Positions 1 through 11,213 of a stretch of 64,000 nt of DNA are shown piece by piece (position 1 is the stretch's first letter; each line of letters starts with the position of its first letter). Source of the DNA: Notospermus geniculatus (lineage: Eukaryota > Nemertea > Pilidiophora > Heteronemertea > Lineidae). The notes beneath the pieces were generated by a model, which ran no database searches, was not told the origin of the DNA, and saw only the letters and a list, made by a program, of their open reading frames with translations. A program made the translations under genes and the position numbers. The stretch lies in the NCBI GenBank assembly GCA_002633025.1, contig NMRB01000016.1:93458-157457 (forward strand), in the 5' to 3' direction.

Positions 1-92
1 CACCGCGGTGGAAACATTCCCACCGCGGTGGAAATCATTTTCACCGCGGTGGTAATATTATCACCGCGGTGGAAATATTATCACCGCGGTGG
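1..92. repeat. Minisatellite, ~20-bp unit with a CCACCGCGGTGG palindrome
   Basis: Five units start at about 1, 21, 42, 62 and 82. Each has CACCGCGGTGG followed by an AT-rich 8-10 bases of the AAATATTAT type. The core contains a self-complementary CCGCGG. The array is cut by the left edge of the window, so its full length is unknown. I see no coding role. Confidence 0.9.
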
Positions 93-209
93 GAACTTCT
101 GAAAATTTTACAAACCCCAAGAAAAATTATCGAATTGAAAAAAAATTGCAAATGTAAATATTTTTCATCAATGAGCTCTATGGGCCACCGTAGTTTCCCA
201 ACACAGCAA

Positions 210-440
210 GGGGCCGTCTCAAAATTGTTATGCCAAAAAAGACGAAGTGACTTCGTCTGGGGGAGGCGGTTCTCGATTTGGGGAAGCCGACTTAATCTTT
301 TTTTGAAAAAATTGGCATCACTCTTTTTTACAGGAGAATGACTTTTTTTCCACTTCATCTTTTCACGGGGACTCATTAGGGGGTCAGGAAATGAAGTCAC
401 TTCGTCTTTTTTGGCATCAATGTAATTTTGACACGGCCCC
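210..440. mobile_element. MITE-like element with ~45-bp terminal inverted repeats
   Basis: The left end runs GGGGCCGTCTCAAAATT then GCCAAAAAAGACGAAGTGAC. The right end carries the reverse complement (GTCACTTCGTCTTTTTTGGC, then AATTTTGACACGGCCCC). The ~140-bp interior has no convincing coding sequence, and the open frames across it are by-products of the inverted repeat. It is a non-autonomous DNA transposon by structure. No target-site duplication is clear. Confidence 0.75.
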
Positions 441-683
441 TAACGAATGACGAATTCTTTTATTACTCTAACTAAAATTTATGGTACATAGAGGATATGA
501 AGTTTTACATAGGTACAAATATCAGATGTCATCGGACAGAAAGCGTCGCCTGAAGGAAATCAGTGGAACCAGCACTAGAATACCGTAGTTCAGCACCGTA
601 TGGTGGCGACATCTGGGCGAAGCCAGTAACACTACCAACGACCTTGCGCTGACCTTCATCCGGGTCCTTGACGTTTACTCAAC
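441..683 (+). promoter_or_regulatory. Presumed promoter and 5' UTR of UQCRH
   Basis: This is the unique sequence between the upstream MITE and the UQCRH start codon. I see no clear TATA box. The transcription start cannot be placed from sequence alone. It is assigned only by position. Confidence 0.35.
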
Positions 684-3480
684 ATGGCACTTGGGGACGA
701 AAAAGCGATTAAAAATGTCGAAGGCGGCGTAAGTTAAATGACCAATACGAAGTTCACTGCTGAAATCTATATATCAATGGGTTGACTTAAAAATGAGTTG
801 ATTACACTTGGCAGATTTCCTGTAGTGTAGTACCTTTTCCCTAAACTGCTAAATAAGTTGTAGGCCTACGTCAGGTCCTGCGTGCATGCTTCTGTACACC
901 ATCATGTACATTTCCGCATACACATCACATGTTCATGCATCCGGATCCACACACGGGACCGGTCATGCCGGTAGGCCCTAGACATGCCGAGATCAAAGCC
1001 TACCCTGCTATTACATTTAGTTTAAAGCAGGGGGAGTGGAGGCCACAATGAATGATGATGATGTGACTGAACCGCAGTGTGAATGAACTGAATTGAAGCA
1101 CGGTCTTATCAAGTAAGAAGAACACCCCTCTATATAACCAGGTTGTGAAACGGCACAGTGTCGGATGAAAAGATCAGTCAAATTTGGTCAACTCATAGGT
1201 TCCAATAGTCCACTGTATACGTCAGCGGGAACATTAAAGTATGAACTTTGTTAACACACAACTTTTGAAACGAATTGATAACCAAAAAGATGATTTTGCA
1301 GCCTTTTTTAAAAAAATTTTTTTTTGCAAATTAATTGTTGCGGATAAAACGTTTTCCGAACGGGGCGGCCGAAAAAGGCTGCAAAATCATCTTTTTGGTT
1401 ATCAATTCGTTTCAAAAGTTGTGTGTTAACAAAGTTCATACTTTAATGTTCCCGCTGACGTATACAGTGGACAATTGGAACCTATGAGTTGACCAAATTT
1501 GACTGATCTTTTCATCCGACATTTTGCCGTTTCTCAACCTGGTTATATAGAGGGGTGTTCTTCTTACTTGATAAGACCGTGATTGAAGTGAAGCCATCAT
1601 CATCATCATCTCACATCCCCCCCTCCACTCCACTCCAGTCAGCCAGTCCAGTCCTGAGCAGAGCAGAGGGCATCGAAGTGCAGATATCGCTTCCATTCCA
1701 GCACAAAGTACTGGAAAAAAGCATCACCAGGCCGTCCATGCTACAGGGACACTATACTCGCTTATTGCACTCTTTTTCAGGAGCCAGAAGATGAGGAGGA
1801 GGAAGAGGAAGACCTTGTGGTAAGGAGGATCTGAAGCAAATGAATACAAATCTGTGATCTGTGAATATAATTGATAGGTGACTCTCATGGTTCCAGTAAT
1901 TTGTCCTGTTCATGAACTTATATACAAAATAATTGATTTATTCTTTATCTTTATCTATTGTAGGATACACAAGATGTCTTAAAGGAAAAATGCCAACAGA
2001 CAAAGGAGTGTCAGAAATATTTTGAGGAACTGCAAGTGTGCACCAACCGTGTCTCAAGCAAGACAAGTACAGAGGAAACTTGTGCCCAAGAGCTGTATGA
2101 CTTCATCCACTGCACAGATCACTGTGTAAGTAGGCCTATGGTGTTCCTGCGGTGTATGGATGTCGGATCTAAAAGGACATGCTGATTTTTAGCTCACCGT
2201 GGTGAGCTTATACAATGGTTGTGCGTCCGGCGTCGTCCGTCGTCGTCGTCGCCGTTGTCCGTTAGCAGGGCACGTTTCGTAACCGCTGAAGCTATTGATC
2301 TGAAACTTGGTACATATATACCCCTATGTCAGATGACCCACGACACCAAGTTTCGGTCCGATTCGACTCTCAGTTTGGCCACCAGGTGGCAGAAACCAAA
2401 AACACAAAAAGTGCAATAACTCCTGAACTAGTGACTAGATCATCTCCAAATTTTTATCATAGGTTTAGCTAATAAGGATACATAACATGTATAACGGGTT
2501 TTTGATTTGACCTACTTTTCAAGGTCACAGAGGTCAAAGTTCGACAAAAGTGACGAACCTGCCACAGTTAGTCATTATTTCACCGAGCGACTTCATATCT
2601 TGCGTAGACATGCATTGGAGGGGTACCTTTAAAAATACCAAGTTTCGGCCTGATTGGACATCCAGTATGGCCGCCAGGTGGCGTAACCTGAAAATCAAAT
2701 AAGTGCTATTACTCGGGAACGGCTTGACGCAGAGTGCTCAAATTTGATATTTACCTCCCTCTAGATGACCTTTATATGCACGTCAAATTTCAGCCTGATT
2801 TGACTTCAAGCGTGGCCACCAGGTGGCGTAACCCAAAAATCATCAAAGTGCTGTAACTCAGGAACGCCTTAACCCAAAGCGCTCCAATGTGCTATGTGGC
2901 CCCGTGCAGATGACCTTTATGTGCATGTGAAGTTTCGGCCCGATTGGACATCCAATATGGCCGCCAGGTGGCGTAACCTGAAAATCATCAAAGTGCTGTA
3001 ACTCCGGAACGACTTGGACCTAAAGCGCTCAAATGTGCTATGTGGCCCCTGCAGATGACCTTCATGTGCATGTGAAGTTCCAGCCCAATCGGACATCCAA
3101 TATGGTCGCCAGGTGGCATAAACCCAAAAATCATCGAAGTCCTACACGGGAATGACTAGACCCAGATTGCTCATAACTGATATGTACCTCCCTCTGTCAT
3201 TAGACTATTTTGTCCAACCCGGTGAGCACATGGTCCATGGACCATTTCATTGCCATCACAGCACACCTAGCAAAGAATTTAATATTATGAGATATTTGTC
3301 ATGTTGGATTGACCAAGCCTTTCAGTGTGATCCATTGTTATCCTTGTGCAAAATGTCAATCATGCACTAGATGTCTCCTCACGGATTTCTTTGAGGTTAC
3401 CTGAAGACATTTCCTTTTGTTTATTTAATTCCCTTTGTCTTTTTCAGGTGTCAAAAACATTGTTCCAGAGTCTAAAATAA
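684..3480 (+). CDS. UQCRH: Cytochrome b-c1 complex subunit 6 (hinge protein), four coding exons
   Basis: Coding exons are 684-728, 1781-1819, 1964-2125 and 3448-3480. All junctions are phase 0 with GT-AG borders (donors GTAAGT, GTAAGG, GTAAGT). The spliced protein has 92 residues against 91 in human. It starts MALGDEKAIKNVEGG and continues with the family's acidic stretch (PEDEEEEEEDLV). The conserved helical hairpin follows, with its Cys pattern (EKC, KEC, VC, TC, DHC), the RVSS..STEETC motif and the end SLK. The family is a small intermembrane-space subunit of respiratory complex III that helps cytochrome c1 dock with cytochrome c. There is one more Cys (IHCTDHC) than the human protein as I recall it. 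Intron 1 holds a 0.6-kb hairpin element and intron 3 a 1-kb element, so repeats dominate the gene's length. The first exon was found by matching 15 codons followed by GTAAGT; it is the least certain part. Confidence 0.93.
1028..1636. mobile_element. Long foldback element in UQCRH intron 1
   Basis: The arms at about 1030-1310 and 1367-1636 are near-perfect reverse complements. For example, GAACTTTGTTAACACACAAC at 1242 recurs inverted near 1420. They enclose a spacer of only ~55 bases. The ends carry ATG/CAT-rich stretches and GGGGAGTGGAGG against CCTCCACTCC. Both arms contain short open frames that mirror each other, which is expected from a palindrome and is not evidence of a gene. Transcribed as part of the UQCRH pre-mRNA it would form a ~270-bp hairpin. 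Confidence 0.85.
2191..3252 (+). mobile_element. AGCTCACC element (copy 1) with internal ~145-bp tandem units, in UQCRH intron 3
   Basis: The left end has a small hairpin, AGCTCACCGTGGTGAGCT, followed by TATACAATGG and CGTCGTC runs. The interior repeats a ~145-bp module with the phrase CCAGGTGGCGTAACC at about 2674, 2818, 2962 and 3109, and a more diverged one near 2382. The right end is GGTGAGCACATGGTCCATGG. A second copy lies at 47681-48584, and a terminal fragment at about 31668-31735. No transposase frame is visible, so it is non-autonomous or a satellite-like element. Confidence 0.85.
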
Positions 3481-4458
3481 CAATGGTGGCTGATAGGAAA
3501 ACTTAGATAATTGATCATCAAGTGTGTTTTTGTACATAGACTCATCAATCATTCAATCCATACAGACCTTTAGGATGCATAGAGGTTTAAACTGTGGCTG
3601 TTAGTGTTTTACTGTCAAATCAAATAACTATCTCGTATTTGATGAAGGAATGCTTCAGTGCTATTTGGAAACTGACTGACAACAAAGAACATTCAAGCTT
3701 CTGGAATAACCATGCTGTTGACAATTCTGAGGCATTCTAAGAAAGAAAGAATAACAGTGGTCCTTTTTATGCTCCTTTTGGTCTTTGCAGATACCAGCAC
3801 TTTAACCACCTTGATTTCTTGATAACATTTGTGACCCGTTCTGGTAAAATCAGGCGTATGCCGCTCAGAAGGTGAGCCTCAACGAACTAAGATGACACCA
3901 GGAGAGAATGGAAGAAACAGATTGTTTCAGATTTCACAATAGACAGACAATATTGAAACGGACGACAAACTTTTGGTCTCAACCTGCCAAGCTGAGAGCG
4001 ACATAGGCCTGGTTCTGCCAGAACGGGTCACATTTGGTAGTATGCAATCATGGGCCCTTCAAGGCATAACGGCTGCACCAAAGGGCTGTCTTAACGTCTG
4101 CCGTCAGCTGTAGTGAAAGTGTGACCTTAGTTATGTAATGAGTTTGATTCTTATGAATATTTCATGTATGTTACGATTCCTGTGTTGTTGTTTATTATTT
4201 GTGGCTTCAAGCCTTGTTCTGTTTGTTCCAACCATAGCATCCCCAAGACCCCTCCCCAATCCTATCATCTGCGGCAGCCACATCCAATAACTGATACGAA
4301 GAAAAAAGTTACAATTGCATAACTTTTATCTCTCATCAAATAATATACCTGAAACTCAATTTACAAACTAGAATAGCAGACAATCAGTTGTATTTACATC
4401 ACTGACACAACACAAGCCTTTGCTGAGGCTAGGAACAATTGGGTCCTCAAGACAAAGG

Positions 4459-4582
4459 CTCATATGAATAAAGAGTAGCAAATGCTTTACCTTCAGATTT
4501 GTACAGCATAGCCTGGTGCATTTGTATTGCAAAATTCAAGTAAAAGCATTTCATCATATCATCTTTATTCATATGACCCAAT
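4459..4582. mobile_element. CATATGAATAAAG-type MITE
   Basis: It begins CATATGAATAAAGAGTAGCA and ends with the inverse, CTTTATTCATATG. Between them is the family phrase ATTGCAAAATTCAAGTAAAA. The best-preserved copy is at 32158-32302, and partial copies are at 9739-9830, 27739-27800 and about 47027-47075. Confidence 0.8.
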
Positions 4583-5040
4583 GTGACAAAATAGATGTAT
4601 AGATGTCTCTAGGAGACTCGGCATTCCTTGATGCTAATAGTAATACACCAACTGCCCTGTCAGAAATCCATTGCAGAATCTGCATCAAGTGCACCAAAAA
4701 CTAGGACGATTCCAACTTGGTGGAAGGTGAAATAGACTGGTTGAAGTCTCTTGTCCTAAAGTTTATCTCCAATGGGTGTTGAATTTCTAAATGACACAAT
4801 TTCACTGTTTTTACTGTCTTGATCATTACTTGTGTACTCCTGTTACTTGAATAGCTGACCAGCTGTGTGCCCAAACCCGGGAAGTTTTGGACCACTTTCA
4901 CTCACACTTGATCTGCAAGAAAATCAATGTGAAAAGATGAGTAGATGTTTGAACCTGACCACTATAAACATAACTTACAAAGTTCACGTGATCTGTCATG
5001 TCTGTGCTGTATCTGACAGGAAAAGCAAACTTCACACTTT

Positions 5041-5159
5041 GGGCCGTATTCTAGAAGCTTCCTTAAGTGTAAGGTCGACCTTAATCTTTTGTATTCTACC
5101 CTGCAAACAATAGCTAAAGGTCGACCTTACACTTAAGGAAGCTTCTAGAATACGGCCCT
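5041..5159. mobile_element. Perfectly palindromic MITE, GGGCCGTATTCTAGAAGC ends
   Basis: The ~50-bp arms (5041-5090 and 5110-5159) are almost exact reverse complements around a ~20-bp centre. They contain AAGGTCGACCTT and CTTAAGTGTAAGG. No coding capacity. Confidence 0.85.
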
Positions 5160-6439
5160 TAGGCCTACAACCTATTGTTTCCCTTCAATTGTGAACAGCC
5201 TAATTAAAAACCCAATGCCCTTGATTAAAATTCAGTTGTAGAGTCACAGCAAGCTGAGCCCTTAACTGTTAACATTAGCAATACATACCCTTCTGCAGGA
5301 GCAATTTGTTTCTGTCCTGCTTCATACACCGAAGTAGGCGGCTTGCATGATCGCCGCCCATCTCTTGTATGGTAGTAATTTGCACTGAGCTTGTGAGAAA
5401 TTCCCCCAGGAACATTTGGAGCAGGTTGGTCCCTTGGTGAAATGTTCACCCCTTGAAACCTTTGTGATATGTTGAACTTTCGCTGCAATACAGAGACAAG
5501 AAAACATCAACCTCATTTTCTCACTTTCAACTCAAATTACATAAGACCATATAATTGTATTGGTGGTACGGTGCATACGCCATGCAGTGTTCTCCACAGG
5601 ATTTCCTTTGTAGGGTGGTACCCTTGAAATTCCAGGACTTCCCACTGGCATTCTACGGGTACGGCTAGGCCTACGTACTTGGTCACCAGGCAGGGGTGTA
5701 ACTGTAGTGTATATAGGCCTACCAGTAGAAAACCATACAAAATTGGGCTGCAAGGAAGGTAGGGTGGCTACTTCTAAGGTAGGGTGGTAAAATGCAAGGT
5801 AGTGTGGGCCACTGTAACAAAAAGCCATGAGGAGAACACTGCCATGTATCATGACATGCCGCAGTGTATGCATGCAATGTATGCCGCAGTGCCCGATGTA
5901 CATGAATTTACATTACGCATACACGTACAAAAAGTTGAAGAGAGAGAGGTCAGGTTAAGCGGACACTCCTCACAACTCACTTTACCATATTGATTCACTA
6001 TTTCACACATGCCGGTTCGTTTAGAAACGTTTTTCTAAAGCAATGGAGGACTACCTGAAGGAAAAAATCGCGCATCCACGCGATTATTGGGGTGACACTT
6101 CTAATCCTGGGCGCTGACATCTTGATTGGTTATCAGGTCGTTTCGTTACACGGGCTTTTCGTTACAGTCGGTTCGTTTTTTTACACGGGTTTGGTCGTTG
6201 CGTAGTTTCGCTTAGTCGTTGCGGCGTTACAGAATGTGTTCGGTCGACGCTTTCGTTGCCTTCTAACTTTAATTCATTCAAATCTTTCATCACCATCCAA
6301 TCCAACCTTGATCATCATCCCAAGTCGCTCATTTTACAATAATTTTACAACGGACACTAGCGCCGCGGGAGTGGAGCGGCGAAGATTGGAACCAGTCGAG
6401 AAGCGAGGTACCCCTTGATTCTTCACGTGTAACCCCCAG

Positions 6440-6459
6440 CCTTTTCTGTCGAAGCCAAC
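6440..6459 (+). promoter_or_regulatory. Possible 5' TOP start and 5' UTR of RPS28
   Basis: A pyrimidine run CCTTTTCT at 6440-6447 lies about 20 bases upstream of the start codon. Ribosomal protein mRNAs usually begin with a C followed by 4-15 pyrimidines, the TOP motif that couples their translation to mTOR. The placement fits but the transcript start is inferred. Confidence 0.5.
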
Positions 6460-8558
6460 ATGGACGCGAAGCCTCTGCCGTTGAAACTCGCCAAAGTATG
6501 TGCCTCTTTTGAATGAATTATGAGGTGTTTGATGTAATGAACGACAGCTAAATAGTTAAAAGAAATAGACGTCATATTTTGCCATTGAAATGGCAGTAAA
6601 ACGTGCATTTGGGTGGGGAAAATGCTTGAAAAGTATCGGGCACGTTTGGCAGTCACTCATCATGCTCATGCACTCTGACTCAGTCAGTGCATGAGTGCAG
6701 TGCAGGCATGCATGCCTGCTGCACACATGTGTACATGCTGTAGGCCCAGTTTAGTGTGCAATGCCAATGGATGGCAATGGGCTAAAGTTTAGAATTCCCG
6801 ATCGGAAGTGACGTTACTCCATGGCACACAATGGAAATCCTATTGTACAATGCGGCTTATTCCGTCAATCGATGACCTTTCACGACCGTTCCAAGTAGGC
6901 CCTAATGCATTTCATGGTAATCATACGAACTGGGTCAATTTGATACGCCATCTGACGTTGCTACGAACGGCGCAACGTGATTTGCCTGTTGACACTGATC
7001 ACGCATCTGCTCACGTGAAAGCAGGCAGCCGACCAATCAACGGGCCGTGATGAGTTGCTGACCTGAATGCATCGATTACTTATGTATTTATGCAAAGACC
7101 CAGCCAACCAGGGCTTGAGATCATTTATTATGATCCCGCCTACCGGTCTACGAAGAGAATTTTACCTGAATGGCAATAGTTTTAGCGCCGCCGGGTCTGA
7201 AGGTGAGGGTGTTCATTTCCCGCCAAAACAGCAGGCCCGTGGCGACCAAAATACTTCTTAATAACCACACCACGTATGTTTATGAAGAAAATTGTATCGT
7301 AGACTGGTAGTTTAAAGTGATATCAATCACTATCATGTAATCCATACTTCGAAAAACATAAGTAAAGTGTCGAAAACTTTGCATGCAAGTTGAAAACTGC
7401 AGTGTTTGCATAAATTAGGACAAGCCAATATGGCGGCGCATAAAATGCGGAACGGGTCGTGGTGCTGGATCGATGACAAAATCCTCTCAAATTCACCTTC
7501 TACGTTGTCGTTTATGAGGTTAATGATTAAAATGGTGCTTGGAACAATGCCAAATGGTAGCAAATGTATTAATAAGTGCTTCGTTTTATGTAATATTGTT
7601 CTGTTTTATGCCGGGCCCGTCTTCAAACATTGCGATCAGTGTTTTCTCACAGCCGCGAGTCCGTGACCTAGATCACGTAGATATGCAAATGAGTTGTTGT
7701 GATCATGAATGTATCAACAGTGTACGAAGACGTCGTGGAACGGTCGTGCTTTTTTGGGGGGGCACTGATTGATCGGGGATTCTAAACTCGTTCCGTACCG
7801 CCGGCGTAGAATTTTGGGCGGCCACTTCCGTTTTCAACCTCACTAGGCCTACTACCGGGAGTACGGGCAAAAATTTCCTGGATCGAGGTGGAAAACACGT
7901 GTTGCTTCCCGATACCACCGCCAGGGATCCATCCCCTGGTGCTGGCATTAGGAACCAATGCGCGCAATTCAACCTCGATCCAGGAAATTTGTTCACGTAC
8001 TTCTTGCAGTGAGGTTGAAAACGGAAGTGGCCGTCCGAAATTCTACTAGGGGCCTATTTTGTTTGTCTTATGATAATATGAAGACTGATTTTATTTGTTT
8101 GTCTTAGGAAGCGGAAACAAAAAATTTCACTCAAAATCTGATCAGGATATCCTACCCTTTTGTCTTCTCCAGGTTATCCGACTCCTTGGACGTACTGGCT
8201 CCCAGGGTCAGTGTACACAGGTATGTTCTGGTCAGTGGGTATTTTGTTGGCCCCTGTTAAAGCTCATGCTCGCTGTCCAGCGTGAGCTGATTGAGATCCA
8301 TATCAATACTCGGCTGCGAATGCACATCATAATCAGTCTCATTCAAAGCAGAAAACGTGAAAATTAGAATGAAAAATCTTAGATGTTGTCTTTGTCATGT
8401 TTGTTGACATATTATTCTGTTTTGCTTGTCTTCAGGTCCGAGTAGAATTCTTGGATGACACCAACCGAGCAATCATCAGGAATGTGAAAGGGCCTGTGCG
8501 AGAGGGGGACATCCTAACATTATTAGAATCTGAGAGAGAAGCCAGGAGGTTACGGTAG
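6460..8558 (+). CDS. RPS28: 40S ribosomal protein S28 (eS28), three coding exons
   Basis: Coding exons are 6460-6495, 8173-8220 and 8436-8558. All are phase 0 with GT-AG borders. The spliced product has 68 residues against 69 in human. It starts [12 protein letters not shown], then has [11 protein letters not shown], the VRVEF strand, [11 protein letters not shown] and the invariant end [10 protein letters not shown]. This is a small OB-fold-like protein of the 40S subunit near the mRNA exit channel. The core is nearly identical across animals, while the first ~12 residues are divergent, as is usual. A further intron (8588-8845) lies in the 3' UTR, an arrangement I also recall for the vertebrate gene. 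Intron 1 (6496-8172) contains a diverged inverted repeat. Confidence 0.97.
7800..8050. repeat. Inverted repeat in RPS28 intron 1
   Basis: The outer arms (about 7806-7850 and 8009-8048) share GGCCACTTCCGTTTTCAACC. The inner arms (about 7872-7890 and 7970-7990) share TTTCCTGGATCGAGGT. The centre has GGGATCCATCCCCTGG. It looks like an old foldback element. Confidence 0.75.
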
Positions 8559-8980
8559 TTGTTGCTGAATATCTGATAAATAGGAAGGTGAGTCTAGTGT
8601 GTAGATTTGTTCTTGTATTTGTTAAGTACTGGTTGGAGTAAGTTAATTTGCCACCACATTGAACTGGAAACAGATGAAATGAAGATGAAAAGGTATTTGG
8701 ATGTCTGGCCATTCCTAACGTTCATCTGTGTCTTGAATAGTCTGTTTTCAGAGGTACCTCCTTTTGTCAAGTAAGTAAAGTATTCAATATTGGAAAAGTT
8801 TGTAAAAAGTTGAAAGACACCTACAACATGATTTTTCTTTTTCAGGCATGTAAAGAGAAGATGTTGGCGGAGAAACACATTGGTTTCTACGAAGAACGAT
8901 TGTGAGATGACCTTCCAAGAAAGATTGTAAATTGAGGATTTGTAAATTAAAGAAACAATCTGGAAATCTGGCATTGCCTT
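8559..8980 (+). other. RPS28 3' UTR with intron and polyadenylation signal
   Basis: After the stop codon, a donor GTGAGT at 8588 and an acceptor TTTTTCAG ending at 8845 bound a non-coding intron. The last exon runs to about 8965-8980 and has ATTAAA at 8946, a common polyadenylation variant. Confidence 0.6.
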
Positions 8981-8994
8981 CTTCTTTTCATTCT

Positions 8995-9357
8995 TCAATT
9001 CAAGGGTGCTTTAATATGTTGTAATATCTTTGTGTTTATACATTTTTGTGTTATCAAAGGAAACTGTGGCCTGACCATTTTATAAAAATCATCTTCCTTA
9101 ATGATGGTGGTTTTCACGTCCCAACCAGTTGTAACTTGCTCCTCTCTCTCTGTCATAATTGTGCTGTATTCCTGTAAACTGTTCATTTCTTCACATTCAT
9201 GATCTTCGCACCTGCATGACGAATGTTGCATGGTAGAATTTTCAGTCCATGGACAGAGATCAGATGATGGTGTCTTGTGAGCCTCAAATGCATGTTTTAT
9301 ATCCTGTGTGAATATGTGAGATTTTGGTGTTGATGCTGTTGTCTTTTTTGGGGCGGG
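8995..9357 (-). CDS. Candidate terminal coding exon of an unrecognised gene
   Basis: The frame is open for about 120 codons on the minus strand, from an acceptor-like CTACAG (just above 9357) to a stop at 8995. An in-frame ATG lies at 9231. The product is hydrophilic, with a Cys/acidic patch (CRCEDHECEE) and the stretch KEDDFYKMV. I recognise no family. It would converge tail to tail with RPS28. No upstream exons could be placed, because the adjoining 9486-9830 region is filled with MITEs. Open frames of this length also arise by chance in a window this large, so the call is tentative. Confidence 0.28.
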   Translation of the reverse strand, partial: PAPKKTTASTPKSHIFTQDIKHAFEAHKTPSSDLCPWTENSTMQHSSCRCEDHECEEMNSLQEYSTIMTEREEQVTTGWDVKTTIIKEDDFYKMVRPQFPLITQKCINTKILQHIKAPLN

Positions 9358-9485
9358 CTGTAGTTTTCACCACAAAAAGAATGCATTGACCCCAGCTATT
9401 ATGTACGTTAGCATTGTCCCAACTCGCCCATTGTGGCAAATTGAGATCAAAAGACTTTTTGGATATCCGAAATGCAGAGAGGGAT

Positions 9486-9589
9486 CCAGGGTCCTAACAT
9501 TCACAAAGCCCCTGTTAACGGCATGCACGGCTGTTGCCCATTTGCGTAGCCTTAAGTATGGGGGTGCTTTGTGAATAAGGTCCCTGGTC
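9486..9589. mobile_element. Short MITE with CAGGGTCC termini
   Basis: The ends are CAGGGTCCTAACATTCACAAAG and the inverse, CTTTGTGAATAAGGTCCCTG. The inner arms have AAGCCCC against GGGGTGCTT. It belongs structurally with the other CAGGG-ended palindromes in the window. Confidence 0.7.
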
Positions 9590-9738
9590 TCGAAGTTCGG
9601 GGTGACGATACTGCAGCGATTGGAGAGAACATGAGATGCCTCCCCACTGCACAAGTGTTGCGAAAGAAAGGATTTCAACTGATACAAACTTGCCAACAAC
9701 TATGACCGTGCCCAAAATAATCGAATCCCAGACCAATG

Positions 9739-9830
9739 ATCGGATGAATAAAGGCTAGTAAATGCTTTTACTTGAATTTTGCGGTACAAATGCACTACGC
9801 TATGCTGTAGAAATCTGAAATAAGGCAATC
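9739..9830. mobile_element. Partial CATATGAATAAAG-family MITE
   Basis: It keeps the left half only: GATGAATAAAGGCTAGTAAA, then TTTTACTTGAATTTTGC and GCTATGCTGTAG. It is truncated relative to the copy at 32158-32302. Confidence 0.7.
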
Positions 9831-11213
9831 GATGTCGCACCTGAGCACGAGGTCAATGTTGACCCCACTCGGAATCCTTAAGTTCCAAGAGCGAGTGTAG
9901 CAGCAGAAGATTGTGTGCAACTGTGTTTTTCGTACTTTTTTTGACCGTAGATAATTTCTCATTGATGTCTTTTGAGTTATCTACATGTTCCAGACTTAAC
10001 TTGTGATACTTGTGAAAGCTTGTTTGTCTCCTCGTGATTTAGTAGATGGCGTAAGCTGTACCGATATGATTTGAAAATTGAACGAAGCTCCTATCTCCGT
10101 CCCCGTGTGGCGCTGCTATCCACTAGAGAATTTTCGTAAAGCCCCCGAAACGCCGACGCGAACGCCAAAATCCCATTTTGTTCGATGCCACTGATCCAAG
10201 CGTTGGTAGCGGAGCGAGATCAGAGGCCACAGGCGGTGCGAGACAAGTAAAGGAAGAGAGCACCGAACAATAGGACAGACGTTCGCGTCGGCGTTTCAGG
10301 AGCTTTGCGAAAACTATTATCTTTTTCTATCCGTGCAGAATAGGCCTACGAAAGAAAGAAGTCTAGACGGTATCAACACCATAATACTATGATATATTTG
10401 CTCTGATTACATTAAATTTCATGTGCCACAACGAAAATACAGATTAATTTCATCGCAAGTTCACACAAATATTGTGAAAACGCCCAAATATTGCATCCTT
10501 TCAACGCAGGATTTTTAGTTATCATGAAATGATAAAGACCAATCGACTGAGAATTAGGGAGAACTACTATAGGCTGTGAAAATATCACCTCAGACACCAA
10601 AGTGCCCTCGACACTTTGGGTCAACTCTGTCTCTAGTCCAATAAGAAAGGGTCTTACATTACATATTCTGTAACCTTTTGTAGGCCTATTGTGATTCGTC
10701 AGTTCGGTTCCGTCGTGACGGGCAAATCTGCACGTGTCAACCAATAGGCCTTCATCACGCATATGGTTGGCCCGTAGGAACGTTCCTGGGACTTTCAGCT
10801 GTCCATTACTGAACTTTACATTATTCGGATGACGTCATAATTTGTCCTCTAAGAATATCAGGGAGCAATATCTGCTTCCAGCAGTCTGGTCTTGTGTAAT
10901 GCTCGTAATGTATTTTATTCAAAGTCAACTGGCGATGTTTTACTGACTTTTCTACTGGCAATCGCAATTCAACTTCAGTCAATGTAGCCTACACCCTCCT
11001 CACGCCATCTTTGTTCCAACCATCCTGTGCTTCGTCTCTCCCGTCATGGACAATACTGATACCACGTGAAGTGCTATGCTACTTGACGTCCTAGTTACCC
11101 TACACGTCAGCATATGATCACACTATTTCACAGTTTGAAATGTCTACACTAACCATACGTCATTCAAATATATACGTCGTACAATCACATGACATTCACT
11201 AGTAACACTCATA
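9831..11213. other. Spacer downstream of the VIAAT gene
   Basis: Apart from the MITE at 10129-10314 I see no supported gene. A 116-codon minus-strand frame at 10412-10762 has no recognisable features. The part adjoining 11214 should contain the 3' UTR of the transporter gene. Confidence 0.55.
10129..10314. mobile_element. MITE with TTTTCGCAAAGC..CCGAAACGCC ends (copy 1)
   Basis: The left end is TTTTCGTAAAGCCCCCGAAA and the right end is the inverse, GCGTTTCAGGAGCTTTGCGAAAA. The interior includes AGAGAGCACCGAACAA. A shorter relative at 60648-60766 shares both ends and that interior phrase. Confidence 0.82.

Larger units (their letters stand above)
3481..6459. other. Intergenic spacer between UQCRH and RPS28
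   Basis: It holds the UQCRH 3' UTR at its left and the RPS28 promoter at its right. Two MITEs (4459-4582 and 5041-5159) are listed separately. The last ~500 bases are rich in TTCGTT and CGTTAC motifs. The open frames here overlap on both strands and show no family resemblance, so I call no gene. Confidence 0.7.

Noticed and set aside
10412-10762. 116-codon minus-strand frame with an ATG
   Set aside because: No recognisable motif, no splice link to 8995-9357, and a length within chance.
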